DNA from: Siphonodentalium dalli
Lineage: Eukaryota > Mollusca > Scaphopoda > Gadilida > Siphonodentaliidae
Direction of reading: 5' to 3'
DNA length: 64,000 bases
Assembly: GCA_032622095.1 (NCBI GenBank)
Contig: CP136061.1
Span: 199,944,244 to 200,008,243, forward strand
Numbering within the stretch: the stretch's first letter is position 1; every line of letters starts with the position of its first letter. Position numbers and translations under genes: made by a program. The notes beneath the pieces were generated by a model that made no database searches, was not told the origin of the DNA, and worked only from the letters and a program-made list of their open reading frames with translations. Of the stretch, positions 12,565 to 25,140 are shown in pieces.

Positions 12565-14436
12565 AGCCGTAATTAAACCGTTTTCTGACTGTGTTTATAA
12601 CGACACGTGTGTTAATATTTTCCAGTAATATATCGAGAGTTAACTCTTGCTTTATAGTTTAACTTCTCTGACACACTCATATTGTGGACATATTCGACGA
12701 GTTGCTGATGAATTTCTGGAAAATATATTCTGGCTTAGGAGCGTTAGTGATTCGTCCATGTCCTTAAAGATACGGGCGTGTTGGCGGTGGGTATGCTGTT
12801 AAAATATTCACCTCCGTCAAAAACCGCCATAAACAGAAGGAATAGTAAGATATAGACAGACTTTGTTCGTATGAGATTGGCATAAACAGTGTGTTATTGT
12901 AAATTTGTTCCCTTTTGTTATGTAAACAAAAGCAAAAAACGTTACGTTACCTGGCTTTTGTTTAGATCCGGATATGGTAAACATAAAGAGCGTTATTTGT
13001 TACTGTTTTCCTGATATGGAAATACTAAAGAGCGTTTATATCATTTTTGTGTGATTAACCAATAGAAGTGCGTTGCGTTATGTAAACAGAAGCACAACTT
13101 CTGTAACACGAGCAAGCTCTTGTTTATGTATACACCATCGTACGTCTTGATGACAATGTTTACGCGCTGATTATGTTTGGCATATGAGCCGTAATTAAAC
13201 CGTTTTTTGACTGTGTTTATAACGACACGTGTGTTAATATTTTCCAGTAATATATCGAGAGTTAACTCTTGCTTTATAGTTTAACTTCTCTGACATACTC
13301 ATATTGTGGACATATTCGACGAGTTGCTGATGAATTTCTGGAAAATATGTTCTGGCTGAGGAGCGTTAGTGATTCGTCCATGTCCTTAAAGATATACGGG
13401 CGTGTTGGCGGTGGGTATGCTGTTAAAATATTCACCTCCGCCAAAAACCGCCATAAACAGAAGGAATAGTAAGATATAGACAGACTTTGTTCGTATGAGA
13501 TTGGCATAAACAGTGTGTTATTGTAAATTTGTTCCCTTTTGTTATGTAAACAAAAGCAAAAAACGTTACGTTACCTGGCTTTTGTTTAGATCCGGATATG
13601 GTAAACATAAAGAGCGTTATTTGTTACTGTTTTCCTGATATGGAAATAATAAAGAGCGTTTATATCATTTTTGTGTGATTAACCAATAGAAGTGCGTTGC
13701 GTTATGTAAACAGAAGCACAACTTCTGTAACACGAGCAAGCTCTTGTTTATGTATACACCATCGTACGTCTTGATGACAATGTTTACGCGCTGATTATGT
13801 TTGGCATATGAGCCGTAATTAAACCGTTTTCTGACTGTGTTTATAACGACACGTGTGTTAATATTTTCCAGTAATATATCGAGAGTTAACTCTTGCTTTA
13901 TAGTTTAACTTCTCTGACACACTCATATTGTGGACATATTCGACGAGTTGCTGATGAATTTCTGGAAAATATGTTCTGGCTGAGGAGCGTTAGTGATTCG
14001 TCCATGTCCTTAAAGATATACGGGCGTGTTGGCGGTGGGTATGCTGTTAAAATATTCACCTCCGCCAAAAACCGCCATAAACAGAAGGAAGAGTAAGATA
14101 TAGACAGACTTTGTTCGTATGAGATTGGCATAAACAGTGTGTTATTGTAAATTTGTTCCCTTTTGTTATGTAAACAAAAGCAAAAAACGTTACGTTACCT
14201 GGCTTTTGTTTAGATCCGGATATGGTAAACATAAAGAGCGTTATTTGTTACTGTTTTCCTGATATGGAAATAATAAAGAGCGTTTATATCATTTTTGTGT
14301 GATTAACCAATAGAAGTGCGTTGCGTTATGTAAACAGAAGCACAACTTCTGTAACACGAGCAAGCTCTTGTTTGTGTATACACCATCGTACGTCTTGATG
14401 ACAATGTTTACGCGCTGATTATGTTTGGCATATGAG
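12565..14436 (+). repeat. Triplicated ~624-bp tandem repeat
   Basis: Three near-identical units start AGCCGTAATTAAACCG at 12565, 13187 and 13811; the array ends near GGCATATGAGC at 14436. The 66-77-aa ORFs in units 2 and 3 are absent from unit 1, where a small deletion breaks them (ATACGGGCG instead of ATATACGGGCG), so they are not evidence of a gene. Units 2 and 3 are closest to each other. Confidence 0.95.
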
Positions 14437-15069
14437 CGGAACTGTATATATTTTGGTGTTCCTTCTGTTGATGGCGATTTGAACAAATATAAATATTTCT
14501 GCAACGAACAACGCGCGTGCCTTTAATATCTTTATTATATTATTCCAGATCTGATTTGGCTTGTTCTAGTTGTTTTCCCCATCGACGTACACGATATAGG
14601 CAGTTTCTGAATTACTGTTATTGATAGTTTGTTCGATAACACTTGGTTCGAGCTTTGTATGGAACTTGTCCTTGTTGAAGTCACATACGCTTCAGCGAGA
14701 AGGTACTGCAAAGTTATAATGGACTCCGAAGGATTGAATCGACCTCCATCTCTATCACCATATACCAGGCCAGAGTTATTGATGCCACGCATTATATACA
14801 GAGTAAGTATTGCCACCAAGGGTATGTGTCCTGTATCCAAAATTGAATCGTTACCTCTGAACACCACCACATAAACAAAAAGTTGAAAACGAAGCCCATC
14901 TCAGTGTCTACTATACAAAGTTAAATGCTACATGTAAATTACTCAGAGGAAATTCGTCTTCGGCGACGTGTTCAAGAAATATTTTCAAGTCAAATAACAC
15001 GAATAGCCGTGCATGTTAGTTGCAGCTTATGTGAGGATTCTAATTATTTAGTCGATATAAAGCGCGACT

Positions 15070-15273
15070 TTGAAACTTTGGTTCCCACTTGTTTGGACTC
15101 TGGGCGAGACAAAGTATATTTTTGGCGTTTGCTATCTGCCGATCACACGCGCGTTTACTGTTTGGTACAGATGGACCAACTACCCATTATTCACCCGCAT
15201 GCACAGTCAGCTAGAAGAACTTGGTGTACCGGTGTACCGTGTACACGACCCGTACTACAAGCTGTTCCACTAA
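15070..15273 (+). other. Protein-like ORF of unknown identity
   Basis: A 67-codon frame ending ELGVPVYRVHDPYYKLFH and stop has a protein-like amino acid mix (aromatic-rich, no low complexity) and could be the 3' end of a gene or a degraded coding copy. The same frame upstream (14940-14985, RKFVFGDVFKKYFQVK) also looks protein-like but is separated by stop codons. I do not recognise the family. No convincing splice signals were found. It may be a pseudogene or chance. Confidence 0.2.
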
Positions 15274-15640
15274 TCTTGCCAATGGCATGGTAATTCTCCA
15301 GCTATTTTCAAGAGTAGCACAGAAGTGAGGCACATTCACACGCTCTTTAGTTTTACCGTGTTAAGGCCCCTATGGACGGCGACGCGAGCGATGCGAGCGT
15401 CGAGATTTCATGCGTCAAAATATTTTCGTGGAAATTCCGTCACCCTACGTTGGGGGTTCCTCTCGATTGTTTTGTGTTTTCAAATGGCTAGTCCAGTATA
15501 CATGTATATGCAACTACGCTCTTATCGGAAAATCGGGCAGCCGGGTTCAAAGGGTTAAACTAACCGTGCGCATGCGAGTGGACATTCGAACATGACTCAT
15601 GGACATAATGTACGAGCCGGACTCATCCTCGGGTACATGT

Positions 15641-15721
15641 TATAGTAGGTACCGAATTGACACACGTCGACTGGGGCGAGTTGGTCCTGGGGCGATTAGG
15701 CCGATTCCGGCACCTACTATA
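15641..15721. repeat. Short inverted-repeat element, 81 bp
   Basis: Ends TATAGTAGGTACCGAATT and its near-complement ATTCCGGCACCTACTATA, with a GGGGCGA-rich centre. Probably a tiny MITE. Confidence 0.55.
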
Positions 15722-16964
15722 ATTTACCGTATGTATCCGTTTACGCGTAGTTTACTTTAGAAAGTTCCGCAATTAATACCGTAAATAGAGCGACCATATT
15801 TGACAGAGAATGCCTCTGTTATTGATTATCAAGTTGCTATACATTAAAAACGACAAATTCACATGCTCGTTCAAGCGCAGTAGTCTATTTTCCCCATGTT
15901 AAAGGACATCCACAAATACTAAATAACGCTAACCTACTGCCGAATGTTTTACACGACAACTGTTAACATATTTGGGCTGAATTCATCTGACGCGGTATTA
16001 TTCCTCAAAATAAACAACAAAACCATCGTTACTTGGAAATGTAGTTTGGGCTAACATTTACATAAATCCTCTACATCATTTATTCGACACACACGTCAGA
16101 TGAAAAACAGACATGAAGTAAACGGCCAAATTGGCCGAAATAATATTTTGCATTTGAATACCACATGGTGTGCATATTATGAGTATATACGAACGGTCGC
16201 AATCACCATCATACTGGGGAGATTTATAGATTGTAAAATGGCAAAACTTCAAACTTGGGTTTTCAATAGCTACCGACTGTCAGCTGATTGGCGTGATCGA
16301 CAAAAGTTCCAGTTTTGTAGAAACTGTTTAGATCAATCCGAGTCAATACGGCAACTTCAAACAAGCGCGATAACTAAATGCACATAGTGGACACACTGTT
16401 GTCTCATAGTACGCGAACAAGACGTCCGAAACTCAGATTCATTAGTCCACCCATCATCAACAACAGGAGCACGTTCACGAACGTTGATTCTACTCATTTC
16501 GCGACGTGAACGGATCTTAATACGTAATATGATAATATATGCAACGCATAGAGAACGATCCTGATGTGGTGTTAATTAGGGTAAGAAACTTGTGAATGGT
16601 CGTGTAGTCATGAACTAATGCATATACCTAACACATGGTAAATATAATATAACGCGAATGCATGATTATTGTTTAGACCGTCAGATCCGAGTATATTTCT
16701 ATATAGCTATACATGTATGGTTTAGACACTGCCCTTTGATAATATAGGTATATGATATAATAATGCATTGAATGTTACATGTCACTGCAATAATTTAGCA
16801 TGCTACATGGTTTATTTCTCTTGATGACTCGATAAGATCGCTGCTACCGGAGAAATTTACCCATATTTGGTATATTGTGAACTATGTGTGATTGTGATGG
16901 TGAGACAGTAAAGTTACAGAGAGTCCGCGGTGTTGTTATTGATGAATATTGTCTCCCGAAAACA

Positions 16965-17108
16965 AGCACATTATCTGCTTATAATAGGACTTGATTTAGG
17001 TTGATAATCTGCTGAGATCTGTCTAAATTTGAGTCGATTATATGCTGAAAATTATAGTTAATCACATTATCGACTCATAATGAAGCGATTCTAAGCAGAT
17101 TATGTGCG
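16965..17108. repeat. Inverted-repeat element, ~144 bp
   Basis: AGCACATTATCTGCTTA at the left is matched by TAAGCAGATTATGTGC at the right. An inner pair GAGTCGATTAT / TTATCGACTC also folds. Confidence 0.55.
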
Positions 17109-17639
17109 CAAAATGACCCAGGTAACCCAACTCACGACTTTTCAGGTGTACGCTCTTTAACATATGTTTTCAATGTGGCCCGCGCTATGCGAGGGTATAA
17201 ATCTTGTGTTGATTTCGCACCAGGAATACATCAAAAGCAATACAAGTTTGAAGTTTTCTGTATTTCAATCTAAACATATCTGGGTTGTATGCCTGATTTC
17301 ACCAATCGTCATCGATGGCTAAGTTATACTGATATCGTGATATCGTACACTGGGATATTTTGTTGGGTCAAGGAAGAATCGACAGGTCAATCTTTTGTGC
17401 ACACATACTTCATTTGAAAACATTAATTTAATTACATATATATATAGTTATGATTTACATGAATAATTATGATATTACATCTAATTCCTGACTCAGCAAC
17501 ATCGAAAGAAACCATGGCAACAACAATTTACTGAATGTTCAAATCATGTTGTGCGTCTCATTCCAATTCCCGACGCGAAAATATGAGGACTACATGTATC
17601 ACTTGGATTTACTCAGGTTAAAGGCACGTGCGGCCTTAA

Positions 17640-18125
17640 TTGTCGAAAATATTCATTTTTGTTCCAAACACCGTAAACAGAAAAACAGTAAAACGCATAC
17701 AGCTCCGTTCACATATACCATGACCATCGCGTAAACAGCATGTTATCATAGAGACCTACTATATTTTACCTAAGAAGAGACTGATTGTGTTACAGAAGAC
17801 AGCACAATGCTACTGGCTAATCACACACAAATGGCATTAACGCTCTTTATTAGTTCCATATCAGGTATTCACCAACAAAGAACGCTCTTTATGTTTATCA
17901 TCATAATATAAACAAACACCAGAAAAGTAACTTTTTATGCCTTTGTTTACATAACAATGGTCAAACATATGACCATAACGTACTGTTTATGTGATATTTC
18001 TTATTTGTATACGGACAAAGTCTATCTACATTTTGATGTTCTTTCTGTTTGTGGCGGTTTTTGACGGGTGGAGATATTTTCACAGGATACCCACCGCCAA
18101 GGCCAACCGTGTCTTTAATGCCTTC
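17640..18125 (-). repeat. Diverged inverted copy of the 624-bp repeat
   Basis: In reverse orientation it keeps AGACACGGTTGGCCTTGGCG, GGGTATCCTGTGAAAATATC and AATAAAGAGCGTTAATG-type words matching the 12565-14436 units. This shows the 624-bp unit is an older dispersed repeat amplified locally. Confidence 0.65.
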
Positions 18126-18814
18126 GAAGAAAGTTCATGCGAAATAATATTTTATTTATAAAAGTCTGTAAAAGCAACTAGCATGAACATGTACACAAAA
18201 AGTCGATCGATGTTGTATTTATTTTCATTATTATTAACATGTCCAACAACGAGATTTCGCATTTTGGACCCATTGCTTGGTTAAAACTACTGTGACAGTG
18301 GCATTAGCGTTCCGAGTCCAATTAGACATACCGTTGCCAGAGTTTGATCAAAACTTGACTGTAAACATTGGGAAATGTCAAATCATTGAACAAAATTCAG
18401 AAGATCATATTTAGACTAAAATATTTGAACTTCTCCGCTATCAGCGATGTTTGTTGACAAATCACTGTAACAGTTTTGTTTACTTAACAATGATTTCAAC
18501 ACGCATCATATTGTTATTGGAGCTCTATCGATAATTAATATAAGTACAAAGTTCTTAATTTTCTTTTTGGTGGTGATGTTTTTACAGACTTTTATAATTT
18601 TTGCACATTTACCCACTGCATGCGAGTGCCTGTGTCCCTTGTAATGTCCAGGCGAGATAAAATGCGTTGACTTCTGTTATCGTATATCGAAACCACATCA
18701 TCAGACAGAACATTCCTTCACAACGCGATCCATTATACATAAGGGTGCGTTCAAACGATGGTAAATTATCCAGGGAATTGTTAAAGCAATTCACAATAGA
18801 AGGCTGTACTGTGT

Positions 18815-19132
18815 TAATGTATGGCCTTAAGTAATCGACCCCTTAACCACAGCAAAATTATGGGTAACTTTTCAGGATTTAGTCGGAAATATGGCTTGTT
18901 GCCATTCATCTGAAAGCTCTCAGTGAGAGCTTTCCGATGAATGGCAACCACAGCATAATTATGGGTAACTTTTCAGGATTTAGTCGGAAATATGGCTTGT
19001 TGCCATTCATCTGAAAGCCCTCAGTGAGAGCTTTCCGATGAATGGCAACAAGCCATATTTCCTACTAAATCCTGAACAGTTACCCATAATTGTGCTGTGG
19101 TTAAGGAGTCGATTACTTAGGACATTACTGTA
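18815..19132. mobile_element. CAGTAATGCC-type MITE, long form with internal duplication
   Basis: The right end reads GATTACTTAGGACATTACTG then TA; the left end is diverged. The arms carry AAGTAATCGAC, CCTTAACCACAG and TTATGGGTAACTTTTCAGG. The interior contains a duplicated palindrome (AGCTCTCAGTGAGAGCT centre). TA-flanked CAGTAATG termini fit the Tc1/mariner-pogo superfamily, non-autonomous. Confidence 0.75.
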
Positions 19133-19139
19133 CTTGCCT

Positions 19140-21830
19140 AAAATATCCTTCATATATCTGTCATGAATCAATCAGGCAATAGCTCGTGGAGTTCCACCGC
19201 TCTAATGACTGATAACCTATTCGAACAAACATAATGTTATAGTATATATAGTTCACAACTTTATTACTTAGAAGATTGCGATATATATCCATCGATGAAG
19301 AATTGAAAGAACATTTTCCAGTCTATTTTGCTACATTATAGCCGTTGAACGCAACCTAAATGGTTTGAGGAATTGAGACTATTAATTTAACTGAACTCTT
19401 CAAACTTGAATCGTTCATCGCTTTCTTTGGATTTGAGTTTGTAGCTGTACGTAAATCAGAGAACAGTAATATAGCATATAAGGTTAAATCATAATGATTT
19501 TCATAATAATTTTATAATATTTATAACGTAATTTATAATATCTATAATATTCTGTATCAATCGACAAATTTGACAGGCAAAACAAATTAGAAATTATCAC
19601 TGAATCCCATCTCCGTACAGCCAAACTTCAGGATTTAAAATTCAAATTATGTGTCCACAGAAATTTTATAGCTCGTAGTATACATCAACAATATAGCGAT
19701 GTATTATGGTCGTTTAACAGGAATGGGTAATACTAATATTCTTCAGTAGCTTCAATTCTTCGGAAATCTTACCGTGGTGCATGGAACAATAGAGTTATCC
19801 CCCATGTAACACATGAGCGCCCGGGTTCTCCGATTTGAATATATGAGTGATTTATTTGAATGGAATTCTAACGCCGCACGTACTCACATAATTAATTGCG
19901 CCCACGCTTACAATGTTCACACAAGCTCTTTAATTTAGATCCGTTTGGTGTGTTGAGCAAATGATTATGTATACATGTACATCTACATAATATATACGCA
20001 CTATAATCTGAATATCCCAATCGCCATATATACACACACTGCATGCATTCGCCGGTGCTGTTGGTGTGTTTACAAGTGTTAAGATTGTGTCGAAATTATA
20101 ATTTGTGATTATCACCACGCTAGTAACTTGGATGACACCTTATATCATATACATGTACTTATAGAGTTATTGCGATGGGTAAGCACGATTACCGCACATG
20201 TACTGTACGAGCGGTCTGCACAAGAACCAGTCTGATAAGAACTGTATACGAATAGCTATACAATATTATAGTATAGTCGTAATATTTTCGAACGACCAAA
20301 AACTTATTCGCAGAAATGACTACTACTGTCTCGTGCCACTCGCAGGAAGGTGATATGGTTATGTTTGTCGTGAATATTTTGTATTTAATTGTATTTTTAC
20401 CAGCGCTTTGTGTTTCGCAAAATGCTCGTATTTCACGGCGACGAATTTTTTGATTGCCAATAGGAGATAGAAACTAAGGCCACATGACGATTACAATTTA
20501 AGGTCACAATTTTAGAATCAACTCCCACATTGAGGACCAGAGAAACGATATCGAGCTTATATATTACTATATGATATATTTGTGAGTTTTGTTGAAAACC
20601 CGAAACCGTAATAGTAACTACGGATATGGCAAAACGACAACTGATAGAAAGAACACATATTTTAGTGACGCACATAGTACCTGATTTACAATTCTTATCA
20701 GTAGTAGTTCATGCGAAAGGTGTTTAATGTATAGTCACTCGCCGATTGGAACACGTATAATTAACTGGCGTGACGCCATGACCGCCGTTTTCGTTTTCGA
20801 GTTTCTGATCTGTTCTTGGCTTGTTGCCGGTGTTCCTCTGGTGGATATCACGTTTCGGTAGACTACCGTTCTTGGACACACACGAACGATGATATGAACA
20901 CACACCCTCTAGTTCTTCATCGACGTATGATAACATCAACCGCTTTCGTGCGATAAATTGTTATCCCAAACGCGATTGTGCCTCTATATTCACACACAAT
21001 ATATAGTTTTAATTGTAGAACAAATAATTGTCAAATATTCGGCCGTGTTTGCTATTTTACAGATCTATCATGCATGTTCACATGACATGATACGATGAAG
21101 TTTTACAAACCCAGAGATGAAACTGTTCTGAAGGTTTTAAAGCTAGGGGTGTTCACATTCGAGGCTCCAACAGTTGGACCGCGTTCACCGAATTCCGAGC
21201 ATTAGGTACAAAACTTTGATCATGTCGAGTATCGATGCATTTGCTAACATGTTTTCATAATACAAGTCATCGTCCACGTCGCGATACACAATGGTTGCGT
21301 TTGTCGATATCAGATTACACGTACCGTGTGCGTTACCACACCAGTTTAATCTTTCAGCAACACGTGTCACACGTGTGTGTAACTAATCTTCGCTAAATAT
21401 TACCGAAAGACGTCGAATTAGCCAGTGATTATTGGCGTATAATTGTAATTGTTTACATTTTGTTTTGATTCTGTGATTGAAATTATGAACTGCTTTCAAT
21501 GTTTTCCGCACATTACTAATACTTTATATATTTAAATGTTATTTTGTATGGTCACTCATGAGATAATTATCCACATCCACTCAAAAACAACATTTGTCCA
21601 CTATTTATCTGCCACATGTGAAGATCGAGTAATGGGGTTAACTTTGAGCCTTGAAGATTCTACTTTGCATAAAAATCCCAAGAGGCCTGCGATATTGTCT
21701 TGATGTGGCCAGCATTATTGGATGGAGTACCACACATATCGATGGACGATTAACTGTCGAAACAGGAAATCTACCAACGCCGTACGTTAATCAAAATGCC
21801 AATCCAATTCATGACGTCACGCATCCCTAG
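19140..21830. other. Gene-free stretch
   Basis: AT-rich DNA, including a palindrome-rich segment at 19480-19560 (TTTATAATATTTATAACG words). No coding potential, RNA gene or clear element was found. Confidence 0.4.
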
Positions 21831-22239
21831 TTAAGTTCTCCCACTAATTTGCTATGCTGCATGATGGGGAACGTGATGTACCGAATGTCCCTGGCGAATG
21901 AAGGCAAAACCATTATCTGCATAAATCATTCAAAAACATATGTATCAAATATTTTAATAATGGCATTGTTTGTCGTTGCTACCGTACCATAATCAATATG
22001 GCTATTCTTGTCGTTTTGCAAACACCAGCACAGCTATGATTAAAGTATACCAAACTATATATATGTCCATTAGGGTTTCATAAAGACACTACTTTTTTTT
22101 CTAAAATTACTCGGATTAGCCAAACACTGCGAAAATAAATAATTTAGAAACAAACGATACATTTTCTTAAAACTATCACACCACATTATCATTTCAGCAG
22201 GGTCCTACAGCGTCATAGCAAATTAGCATGACCACTTAA
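21831..22239. mobile_element. TIR element family R2 (TTAAGTGGTCC...), copy 1
   Basis: TTAAGTTCTCCCACTAATTT, then GCTATGCTG at the left, is the complement of CAGCGTCATAGCAAATTAGC, then ATGACCACTTAA at the right. No coding capacity. Related ends occur at 25771-25800, 47243-47271 and 58783-59375. Confidence 0.65.
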
Positions 22240-22468
22240 CCAGGTGTGTCAAAATGCAAATAGAGACCTCTCGGTGTTCTACATAACACTTTTAGTGTAA
22301 TTTGGTTCTATTGATGAAATATATAAATTAGTCACCTATGAGTTAGTGTACGCCCTTTTTCTGTTTTAAGCACGAGTCACATTGTCCGCAGGCGTGAACT
22401 TGCCATAACCAGACGAGCCTTTTAACTAATACACGAAAAACTGTTGATATGATTAATCACGTGATAAT

Positions 22469-22474
22469 TTTATT
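22469..22474 (-). promoter_or_regulatory. Candidate polyadenylation signal of USP gene 2
   Basis: TTTATT on the plus strand reads AATAAA on the coding strand, about 340 nt past the USP stop codon. It is the nearest canonical hexamer I noticed downstream. In AT-rich DNA this could be chance. Confidence 0.3.
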
Positions 22475-22815
22475 GCAAATTCTATGGACCTGTTAACTGT
22501 TAAATTTCGTCAAAAAGCCAATTGAGCTGAGAGGCTTATTTAGAACACATAGAGACCTTCATTTGCGTTGAGAGGCCGCGAAGCGGTTGTACGGTGCAAT
22601 GACTGACGCTTCGTTTATCACCATCGAAGATTTCTTCGGATGACAGCTTGCACATAAATAATTCCATCTTTTCACACACACAAACACGAGCAGTTAATGT
22701 GCGCATGGTTCTCGTAATTCTATCACGTACTCAACAATTCTCAGCAATAACTCCACGGAATAATACAACATATTGTTCCCAGCTTCATAAAAATGATATA
22801 GCGTCACTTTCTGAC

Positions 22816-23058
22816 TCAGTGCTTGCTGTCCTTGCTGTCCTTGCTGTCCTTGCTGTCCTTTTCTTTGTGCCGACACACTAACACAGGCACGGGTGAGTGA
22901 TGAATGACGTAATCACTGACACTTCCCATCAAGGTCCTACGAAATTTCCCCATTCCCCTCGTTCCAGTTACGATGAACGTACAGTTGTTTTTGATGGCGG
23001 TTTCCACAATCGTGTGACCCGGTTTCTCTCCCTCAATTGCTTTGAAATCTCCAATGAC
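22816..23058 (-). CDS. Universal stress protein gene 2, terminal coding exon
   Basis: This exon begins in phase 0 after an acceptor at 23060-23059 (TTACAG) and runs 80 codons to a TGA at 22818-22816. It encodes the C-terminal half of a USP domain. Residues 29-46 of the exon contain IVTGTRGMGK and then LMGS, which is a complete G-2x-G-9x-G-S ATP-binding motif. It is followed by VSDYVIHHSPVPVLVCRH, the typical last helix and strand. An earlier KPGHTIVETA segment is also typical of metazoan USPs. After the domain, residues 67-78 are four DSK-type tripeptide repeats made by a 9-bp tandem repeat, then KH and stop; this tail is not part of the usual fold. All catalytic-type glycines are present, so the gene looks functional. 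The family match is very clear; the physiological role is not known from sequence. Confidence 0.93.
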   Translation of the reverse strand, partial: VIGDFKAIEGEKPGHTIVETAIKNNCTFIVTGTRGMGKFRRTLMGSVSDYVIHHSPVPVLVCRHKEKDSKDSKDSKDSKH

Positions 23059-23187
23059 CTGTAATATGGAAATAACAAACAATATAAGACACGTGGAATG
23101 GACGATCTATTATGTTGTAAGTATGCAATGTGTATCACTATAACAATAAAAACATCACAAATCATATACGACAGTGAAGAGGTTTAA

Positions 23188-23579
23188 CCCTTTACCCAAC
23201 AAACCGGCCAAAACCGGCCAAATAAAGCTTCAACAGCCTAAAATATCTTCGGTCTGTCTCAATAGAACCATACACATATGGATATCATTGGAACCGGCTC
23301 CTTGACCACATTGTGATAGTTACAGTTATGCCCTGTGCCAATGCATTCTCTTATATATGCGAGTCGACCATAGGTCGCCTCGCATATATAAGAGAATGCA
23401 TTGGCCTAAACAAAATCTTTTTTTAACACTTTTTACCATTTTTTCTTACATTCTTTAACAATTTTATAATTTTTAATGTGTTAAGCCAATGCATTCTCTT
23501 ATATATGCGAGGCGACCTATGGTCGACTCGCATATATAAGAGAATGCATTGGCACAGGGCCGTTCTGTTGGGTAAAGGG
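23188..23579. mobile_element. 392-bp TTAA-flanked MITE (piggyBac-like ends), copy 1
   Basis: Flanked by TTAA on both sides (23184-23187, 23580-23583). It starts CCCTTTACCCAACA and ends with the exact inverse. TTAA target duplication with CCC...GGG termini is characteristic of piggyBac transposons. Inside are two large palindromes (about 23338-23404 and 23488-23553) with 30-nt arms ending GCCAATGCATTCTC, arranged as inverted copies of each other. No coding capacity. It lies in the USP gene 2 intron just upstream of the terminal exon. Confidence 0.88.
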
Positions 23580-24276
23580 TTAAAGTCAACGTCTCATGCA
23601 CGTCAAACACAGACGTATTATAACATTTTCTTCACTAAATACTCATTAACGAGTAGTTCCCATAGGATATGTCGAGATAATAAATCAAACAAACGGTCAG
23701 TGGTTGAACTTATTGTATCAACATTTCCCACCAATGAATATTGATCCTTCTGCACTTGCATTATCTTTTCGTTTGTCGGTCGTCTGCTGTTATTACATGA
23801 ACACCCCTCCAATGTGTACTATTATAACATAATGGGAACATCAGTTTAGCATAGAAATCCACACCTATGGCGGGGAAATCCGTCCAATGGTAGATGATCG
23901 AACTATACTACGACTATGAGTTGATTGTGACATCCGTGCTAATTGTTTGTTTCGCTAGAGTAGCGATCGTATAATACAGAATGTAAGACATTATTCGTTT
24001 CCCGTATCACCGGCACTGAATGGATTGATGATAACTGTTGCACGGACGACTGAGTTTCAAAATAGAACATAGCTTTCTCGCTTCTGGATGGAATTTTCCC
24101 GGCATTCGATGATTAAAGTGGGACGTTGAAATTCTCTAATCGATACATCAAGAATATACCTGCATGGGACAGTATTCCATAGCACCGATAAGCCCAGATA
24201 TATTCATTAAATACATAGATAAGGTTTCTTCCATTGCATGGAAGTGGTTTCTGCATTCATCACTTGAAGACTAATT

Positions 24277-24385
24277 AAGAAATAACTCTTGTTTCGATTA
24301 AGGTTATGCAGTTATAACCGAAAAGTTATAATCTTCAAACGTTTCGGTTATAACCAATAACCTTCATCGAAACAAGTTATTTCTT
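24277..24385. repeat. 109-bp fold-back element
   Basis: The arms run AGAAATAACTCTTGTTTCGA, then TTAAGGTTAT and GTTATAACCGAAA, with the complement following. It lies in the USP gene 2 intron. Confidence 0.75.
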
Positions 24386-24894
24386 ACAATTTAATCCGTC
24401 ATTCCACAAGAGAACAACCATATGTAGAAGGAATAAGTATAAAAGGAGCGTAAACCTTTGAGATTATTACCGACGAAAAAGACGCACGCAAAGTTGAAAT
24501 GCTGCCAATCAAACATCCAGTTATCGAGTGATCAAATGTTGTCGTGAATTCGTCGCTGTTGATTGGCTAGCGAACAGCGTACACACAGAGATCAACTGAT
24601 CACTCGACTGTGACAGCAGGTGTTCCAGCTGAGAAATATTTCGCCTGTATACGGTGACATGAAACTTCATTTCTTTGAAACTGTTAGCTGGATTGCTGGA
24701 TCGAGTCTTGTTGATTTTTCTAGTTACTTATGCACCTGAGTAATAATAATGACCAGTTTTATATAGCGATTAACCAATTACTTGCTCTAACATGCTTTTA
24801 TATTACCTCAGTCATTTGTTCAAGCCAACCAATGAACCGGCTGCAGCCATTACTCTGGTCTAATCGGAACATGCTCTGATACTCATCAGTGTGA

Positions 24895-25140
24895 CAAGCT
24901 GACTGGTACTCTTTTAACGCATGAGTGATGCGAATCCGACACAGTAAAAGCGACCTTGCTCAAGGGTCACAACAGCGGGTTTTGAAACAGCGAGCAATCC
25001 GACCATTGCACGTCACTCAAAGCGGCCAAGCCACTGCTATGTGTGACGTGCAATGACCGGCGACGCGCTGCGAACCCATATCGATGTGTTTACAGCGAAT
25101 ACAAGACCGACACGCTAACCACTAGACCACGGAGTACTGG
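24895..25140 (-). mobile_element. tRNA-derived SINE-like element
   Basis: On the minus strand from 25140: CCGTGGTCTAGTGGTTAGCG, resembling the 5' half and A box of Glu/Asp/Gly-type tRNAs, then GATATGGGTTCGCAGCGC as a diverged B box. About 180 bp of unrelated tail follows. The anticodon arm and acceptor pairing are not intact, so it is not a working tRNA gene. It lies in the 3.2-kb USP intron. Confidence 0.65.

Noticed and set aside
14535-14870. 111-codon minus-strand ORF
   Set aside because: Some protein-like stretches, but no recognised family and no splice context; overlaps a competing plus-strand ORF.
23188-23579. Telomere-like AACCCTTTACCC words
   Set aside because: Only one copy per end in inverted orientation; they are the termini of the TTAA MITE.
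25060-25140. tRNA gene on the minus strand
   Set aside because: A-box and B-box words are present, but the spacing and arms do not form a full tRNA and a long tail follows, so it is called SINE-like.
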